Shown here: one piece after another, positions 59,541-64,000 of the stretch
Numbering within the stretch: position 1 is the stretch's first letter
Layout: each line of letters starts with the position of its first letter
Assembly (NCBI RefSeq): GCF_034661235.1
Contig: NZ_CP141059.1
Span: 1,921,501 to 1,985,500, forward strand
DNA: 64,000 bases
Reading direction: 5' to 3'
Origin: Nocardioides bizhenqiangii
Lineage (GTDB): Bacteria > Actinomycetota > Actinomycetes > Propionibacteriales > Nocardioidaceae
Notes under the pieces: model-generated
The model's input: the letters and a program-made list of their open reading frames with translations, nothing else
Database searches by the model: none
What the model was told of the DNA's origin: nothing
Made by a program: the position numbers and the translations under genes

Positions 59541-59553
59541 CGAACTGGGTTCA
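59541..59553. promoter_or_regulatory. Operator-like site before the aldehyde dehydrogenase gene
   Basis: CGAACTGGGTTCA matches the consensus with two mismatches and lies in the 145-base gap 59485-59629, 77 bases before the ATG. The region is AT-richer than its surroundings (TAAATTGAATC just upstream) and is probably the promoter. Confidence 0.6.
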
Positions 59554-59629
59554 CTTCCATTCCGGGATCGGAAGCAGCCGAGTTCTCAGCCGGGCTCAGG
59601 CCCGAAACCGAGTGGAGGACACGTCCCCA

Positions 59630-61183
59630 ATGAACACCGAGCACCACAACTTCTTCATCGACGGGGCCTGGCGGCCCGCCCAGTCGGACGACCACTTCGA
59701 CATCATCTCGCCGCGGTCCGAGGAGCGGATCGGCCGCGTCCCCGCCGCCTCCACCGCCGACATCGACGCGGCCGTCGCCGCCGCGCGCCGGGCGTTCGAC
59801 CAAGGAGAGTGGCCCCGGCTCACGCCGGCAGAGCGCGCCGACTACCTGACCCGGATGGCGGACGCGATCGCCAGGCGTCAGGAGGAGCTCGCGCCGCTCA
59901 TCAGCGAGGAGCTCGGGTGCACCTTGTTCCTCTCGCAGGTCTACCAAGTGGTCTCGCCGGTGATGAGCCTCAACTACAACGCCGAGATCGGCCGCAGCCT
60001 GGACACCTCCGAGGTGCGGCTCAGCGACCTCGGCCCGCTCGCAGCGAGCTCCGAGGGCGGCAGCATCATCCCGATGGCCGGAGCGAGCCTGGTGGTCCAG
60101 GAGCCGGTCGGCGTGGTCGCCGCCTTCCCCGCCTACAACTTCGCCTTCCCGGCGGTGCCGCAGAAGGTCGGCCCGGCGCTGATCGCGGGCTGCACCGCGG
60201 TCGTCAAGGTGACCGAGCCCAACCCGCTGGCGACCTTCATCTACGGAGACATCTGCGAGGAGGTCGGCCTGCCGCCGGGCGTGATCAACATCGTGGCCGC
60301 CCGGGCGCCGGAGGCGGAGTACCTCGTACGCCACCCGGGTGTCGACATGGTCAGCTTCACCGGCTCGGTGCAGACCGGAGCCCGGATCGCCGCCGCGTGC
60401 GGCGAGCTGATCAAGCCGTGCGTGCTGGAGCTGGGCGGGAAGTCGGCGGCGATCGTCCTCGACGACGCCAAGCTCGAGGACGCGCTGCCGGTGCTCATCG
60501 GCGCCAGCGTCGGGACGAACGCCGGGCAGAGCTGCGTCGCGCTGACCCGCCTCGTCGTTCCCGCCGCGCGCTACGACGAGTACGCCGAGGCGCTCGTCGA
60601 GGGCTTCAGGTCGCTGAAGATCGGCGACCCGATGGAGGCGGACACGGTCATCAGCCCCCTCGTGACCGAGCGCCAGCGCGACCGGGTCGAGGAGTACGTC
60701 GAGCTCGCCCGCAAGGAAGGCGCCACCGTCGCGACGGGCGGCCGCCGGCCGGCCGGTCTCGACCGCGGCTGGTACTTCGAGCCCACCCTGATCACCGACG
60801 CTGACAACGACATGCGCGTCAGCCGGGAGGAGATCTTCGGTCCCGTGGCCTCGCTGATCCCTCACCACGGCGAGGACGACGCAGTGCGCATCGCAAACGA
60901 CAGCGAGCTCGGGCTCTCGGGCGCGGTGTTCACCGCGGACGACGCTCACGGCTTCGAGATCGCGCGGAGGGTGCGGAGCGGGACGTTCTCGGTCAACACC
61001 TTCGCGGCCGACCTCGGCTCGCCCTTCGGCGGCTACAAGCGGTCCGGTATCGGCCGCGAGCACGGCCCGACGGCGTACCAGGAGTTCCTGCACTACAAGA
61101 CCATCTCGGTCGACCCCAGCCGTCAGCTCCCCGAGGCGGTGACCGCGGGCGTACGACGCGGAACCGGTCCGGGCACGTCCTGA
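59630..61183 (+). CDS. Aldehyde dehydrogenase
   Basis: A 517-residue NAD(P)-dependent aldehyde dehydrogenase. The catalytic Glu267 (LELGGKS) and Cys302 (NAGQSCVA) are both present, with FTGSVQTG for the cofactor and a C-terminal FGGYKRSGIGREHG. It would oxidise the aldehyde from the alcohol dehydrogenase(s) to the acid that the CoA ligase activates. ATG 59630 follows GGAGGA; GTG 59612 is also in frame. It is cotranscribed with the following alcohol dehydrogenase gene (10 bases apart). Confidence 0.92.
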   Translation: MNTEHHNFFIDGAWRPAQSDDHFDIISPRSEERIGRVPAASTADIDAAVAAARRAFDQGEWPRLTPAERADYLTRMADAIARRQEELAPLISEELGCTLFLSQVYQVVSPVMSLNYNAEIGRSLDTSEVRLSDLGPLAASSEGGSIIPMAGASLVVQEPVGVVAAFPAYNFAFPAVPQKVGPALIAGCTAVVKVTEPNPLATFIYGDICEEVGLPPGVINIVAARAPEAEYLVRHPGVDMVSFTGSVQTGARIAAACGELIKPCVLELGGKSAAIVLDDAKLEDALPVLIGASVGTNAGQSCVALTRLVVPAARYDEYAEALVEGFRSLKIGDPMEADTVISPLVTERQRDRVEEYVELARKEGATVATGGRRPAGLDRGWYFEPTLITDADNDMRVSREEIFGPVASLIPHHGEDDAVRIANDSELGLSGAVFTADDAHGFEIARRVRSGTFSVNTFAADLGSPFGGYKRSGIGREHGPTAYQEFLHYKTISVDPSRQLPEAVTAGVRRGTGPGTS

Positions 61184-61193
61184 GGCGACGACG

Positions 61194-62305
61194 ATGAAGG
61201 TGCGCGCCGCACTGCTCCGGGAAGTGCCGGGGAAGTGGGAGGTCAACGAGGTCGAGCTGGACCCGCCCCGCGAGGGCGAGGTCCTGGTCCGGATCGTGGC
61301 GAACGGTCTCTGCCACTCCGACGACCACTTCGCAACCGGGGACATCCCGGTGGGGCACCTCCCCCTGTGCGGAGGGCACGAAGCGTCGGGAGTCGTGGAG
61401 GAGGTCGGTCCCGGGGTCCGGACCCTCAAGCCCGGCGACCACGTCGTGACCGCCTTCGTGCCTGGGTGCGGCCGGTGCCGTTGGTGCGCCGGCGGGCAGC
61501 AGAACCTCTGTGACAACGGGGCCTTGATGCTCGAGGGTCATCAGCTCGACGGCAGCTATCGCATGCACCTGGACGGCGAGCCGGTGGCGCAGGCCGGCCT
61601 GGTCTCCGGCTTCGCCGAGTACAGCGTCATGCCCGAGTACAGCTGCGTCCCCATCGGAGCCGACATGCCACTCGAGCTGGCCTCGCTGCTCGGCTGCGCC
61701 GTGCCCACGGGCTGGGGGTCTGCCGTCAACGCGGCAGCCGTCCGGCCGGGCGACGTCATCGTGGTGATGGGCGCGGGCGGGATCGGCATCGCTGCGGTGC
61801 AGGGCGCGGCTCACGCAGGGGCGGCGCGGGTCGTCGTCGTCGAGCCGGTGACGTCCAAGCACGATCTCTGTCTGGACCTCGGAGCCACCGACGTGTTCAC
61901 GTCGGTGGACGAGGCCACGGAGCTCGTCCGAAGCCTGACCAACGGACAGGGTGCCGATGCGGCAATCATCTGCGTCGGCGTGCTCACCTCCGCGGACGTC
62001 GGCGCCGCCTTCGTGCGATCCGGAAGGCCGGGACGGTGGTCGTCACTGCCGCAGCCCCCGGCCACACGACCTCGATCGACGTGGCGCCGCTCGAGCTGAC
62101 GATGTACCAGAAGCGCGTGCAGGGCTCGATCTACGGGATGATGTCGCCCTCCAAGGACGTCCCCCGCCTCGTTGACATGTGGAGGTCGGGCGCGCTGAAG
62201 CTCAGGGAGATGATCACCCAGACCTACGGGCTCGACGAGATCAACCAGGGCTACGCCGACATGCACGCGGGCTTGAACTTCCGCGGCGTACTCGTGCCCG
62301 CCTAG
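61194..62305 (+). pseudogene. NDMA-dependent-type (mycofactocin-linked) alcohol dehydrogenase, frameshifted
   Basis: A zinc MDR alcohol dehydrogenase beginning at ATG 61194. NGLCHSDDHFATGD and GGHEASG supply catalytic zinc ligands, CGRCRWCAGGQQNLC the structural zinc loop, and MGAGGIGIAAVQGA the Rossmann motif. After VGVLTSADVGAAF the homologous sequence (AIRKAGTVVVTAAAPGH) continues in another frame to a stop at 62303-62305. Restoring one G near 62013-62015 (GTGCG read as GTGGCG) gives FVAIRKAG and a full 370-residue protein. Family resemblance is to NDMA-dependent alcohol dehydrogenases that use mycofactocin. As written it stops at 62099. Confidence 0.82.
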
Positions 62306-62394
62306 AAGCTCCGCGCCGGCCCGGACCCTCCTTATCGCTGCCGCGGCCGGCGCGGCTCCAACTGAAGTGACCGACACGGAATCGGAGGCTGAGA

Positions 62395-64000
62395 ATGGAC
62401 GACGCGTTCCCCCACGTGTTCTCTCCGTTCCGACTCGCCGGCTTCGACCTGAGGAACCGGCTGGTCGCGCTTCCGGCGGGGACCAGCCTGGTCGAGCGCG
62501 GGGTCCCGACCCACGGCGACATCGAGCACTTCGAGCGGCTGGCCGCTGGGGGCGTCGGGCTGATCATCGGCGGCGCCACGGTGGTCCACTCCACGTCGGC
62601 GTTGCGGTCGGGCAAGCTGGTCGAGGGATACCTCGACGCCGTCGTGCCGGCGATGAAGGAGAAGGCGGACGTCGTCCACCGGCACGGCGCCCGTCTGGTC
62701 GGGCAGCTGGTCCACCTGGGCCGGGAATTCATCGGAGGGGAGTCCGACCAGCCGCCGATGGCACCGTCGCCGGTCAAGACCGTCCGCGACGCCTACCCGC
62801 CCCACGAGCTCACCGTCGGTGAGATCGACGAGATCGTCGAGGGCTGGCGGGTGTCGACGGAGAACCTGGTCAAGGCCGGGCTCGACGGGGTCGAGATCCA
62901 CGCCGCGCACGGCTACCTCGTCGCTCAGTTCCTGTCGCCGCTCACCAACCAGCGGACCGACGACTTCGGAGGATCCTTCGAGAACCGGATGCGCTTCCTG
63001 CAGCTGGTGATCGAGGCGATGCGGTCCGTCACTCCCGACGGGTTCGCGCTGGGCGTCCGGCTCAGCGGCGAGGAGGAGATCCCCGGCGGGATGGGGATCG
63101 ACGACTGCGTGCGAGTCTCCGAGGCGCTCGCTGCTGCGGGCGGTGTGGACTACCTGAGCATCACGCACGGCACCCGGGGGACCTACGTCAAGGACTCCAC
63201 CGGGCCGGACGCGGTGGCGGTCCCGTCCGCGTCCCGGGTCCGCGCCGCCACCGGCCTTCCGGTCCTGGTCGGGCAGCGGATCCGCGACGTGGGCACCGCC
63301 GAGCACGTCGTCAAGGCGGGCCACGCGGACCTGGTCGGCATGGCCCGGGCCCTGCTCGCCGACCCGGACCTGCCCGTCAAGTCACGCGAGGGGCGGCTCG
63401 ACGAGATCCGGGGCTGCATCGGCGTCAACCAGGACTGCCGGGCCTTCGACCCACACCTGCACTGTGCGGTCAACGCGGAGATCGGACGCGGTCGGCTGCC
63501 GACCGTCGGGGTGCGGGTCGCGTCGCCGAAGGACGTCTACGTGATCGGCGGTGGTCCGGCGGGTCTGGAGGCCGCCCGGGTCGCAGCCGAGCGTGGTCAC
63601 CGGGTGTCGCTCTTCGAGGCCGAGACGTCGCTCGGGGGAGCGGTGCGGGTCGCCGCGGCGTCACCGCACCGCGCCACCCTGATCGACGTCGTCGACTACC
63701 TCGCGCGGGAGACGCGCAGGCTCAAGGTCGACGTCAACCTCGGCGCTCCGATCTCGACGGACGACCTCGCGGAGATCAGAGGTCTCGCCGACCACGTCAT
63801 CGTGGCGACCGGCTCGAGGCTCAGCCCGCTTCCGCCCGCCCCGCTGGCCAGGGGTGCAGTGGCCGTAGACCAGGTCCTCTCCGGCGGCGTCGCCCACGAG
63901 CCCGGCACCGCGGTTGTCTACGACGAGAGCGACGGGTTCTGGCCGGCGTACAGCGCGGCGGAGGCCCTGGCTGCGCGCGGATGGCAGGTGACTTTCGTGA
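62395..64000 (+). CDS. Old-yellow-enzyme/2,4-dienoyl-CoA reductase-like flavoprotein (partial)
   Basis: The frame from ATG 62395 stays open to the window end, giving 535 residues without a stop. The N-terminal TIM barrel binds FMN (FSPFRLAGFDLRNRLV, EIHAAHGYLVAQFLSPLTNQ, LVGMARALLADPDLP). It is followed by a 4Fe-4S region and an FAD/NAD Rossmann part (VIGGGPAGLEAARVAAERG). This is the layout of 2,4-dienoyl-CoA reductase (FadH) and bile-acid enone reductases. The cluster ligands appear as Cys341, Cys348 and Cys357, but the expected fourth ligand (at 344) is Val. Role: enone/dienoyl reduction, by context. Confidence 0.88.
   Translation, partial: MDDAFPHVFSPFRLAGFDLRNRLVALPAGTSLVERGVPTHGDIEHFERLAAGGVGLIIGGATVVHSTSALRSGKLVEGYLDAVVPAMKEKADVVHRHGARLVGQLVHLGREFIGGESDQPPMAPSPVKTVRDAYPPHELTVGEIDEIVEGWRVSTENLVKAGLDGVEIHAAHGYLVAQFLSPLTNQRTDDFGGSFENRMRFLQLVIEAMRSVTPDGFALGVRLSGEEEIPGGMGIDDCVRVSEALAAAGGVDYLSITHGTRGTYVKDSTGPDAVAVPSASRVRAATGLPVLVGQRIRDVGTAEHVVKAGHADLVGMARALLADPDLPVKSREGRLDEIRGCIGVNQDCRAFDPHLHCAVNAEIGRGRLPTVGVRVASPKDVYVIGGGPAGLEAARVAAERGHRVSLFEAETSLGGAVRVAAASPHRATLIDVVDYLARETRRLKVDVNLGAPISTDDLAEIRGLADHVIVATGSRLSPLPPAPLARGAVAVDQVLSGGVAHEPGTAVVYDESDGFWPAYSAAEALAARGWQVTFV

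Noticed and set aside
1..64000. CRISPR arrays, prophage, insertion sequences, rRNA or tRNA genes
   Set aside because: I saw no regularly spaced repeats, no transposase or integrase motifs and no conserved rRNA blocks; tRNA cloverleaf searches by eye are limited, so absence of tRNA is not certain.

Overview
The window is high-GC DNA with many GTG starts, ATGA/GTGA stop-start overlaps, a glnE gene, a predicted F420-type (LLM) oxidoreductase and enzymes of mycofactocin-linked families. Together these point to an actinobacterium, most likely near Nocardioides (inference; no marker gene fixes the genus). No rRNA, tRNA, CRISPR array, insertion sequence or prophage was seen.

Layout. 0-4.5 kb: nitrogen control (end of a glutamine synthetase gene, a frameshifted class I glutamine amidotransferase, glnE) and an MntP manganese exporter. 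4.5-6.5 kb: a convergent pair made of a 40-residue secreted peptide ending in Cys-Cys and an XRE-TPR regulator; both promoters carry the same TGTGAC-N4-TGTGAC direct repeat. 6.5-24.6 kb: housekeeping and accessory metabolism (oxidoreductases, serine hydrolase, F420-type enzyme, cupin/NTF2/TPR group, acyl-CoA dehydrogenase, NadE, and a heme-oxygenase-like diiron protein with a CDGSH protein). 24.6-28.4 kb: class Ia ribonucleotide reductase nrdAB behind two NrdR boxes and a cobalamin riboswitch. 28.6-32.4 kb: a LysR regulator divergent from a dehydrogenase fused to an NTF2-like domain, two small membrane ORFs, and a Ca2+/H+ antiporter with an EF-hand-like loop.

32.4-64 kb: a large catabolic island. 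It holds SnoaL-like proteins, acyl-CoA dehydrogenases, a KstD-like flavoprotein, an MFS exporter, several SDRs, crotonase, DUF35/OB-fold protein plus thiolase, two APH-type kinases, an AMP-dependent acyl-CoA ligase, a TetR regulator, an EthD protein, a sugar-type ABC importer with its lipoprotein, an alpha/beta hydrolase, an aldehyde dehydrogenase, a frameshifted NDMA-dependent-type alcohol dehydrogenase, and an old-yellow-enzyme-like reductase running off the end. About ten copies of an inverted repeat, TGAACT-N-AGTTCA, precede its transcription units, including the TetR gene, so the island looks like one regulon. Two kinase/acyl-CoA-dehydrogenase pairs resemble ACAD10/ACAD11 and the levulinate (Lva) route, which suggests breakdown of a hydroxylated or lactone-type acid; the true substrate is unknown.

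Three genes (at about 470, 14,930 and 62,015) are broken by a single-base shift, two of them in G runs. These may be assembly errors or real decay.
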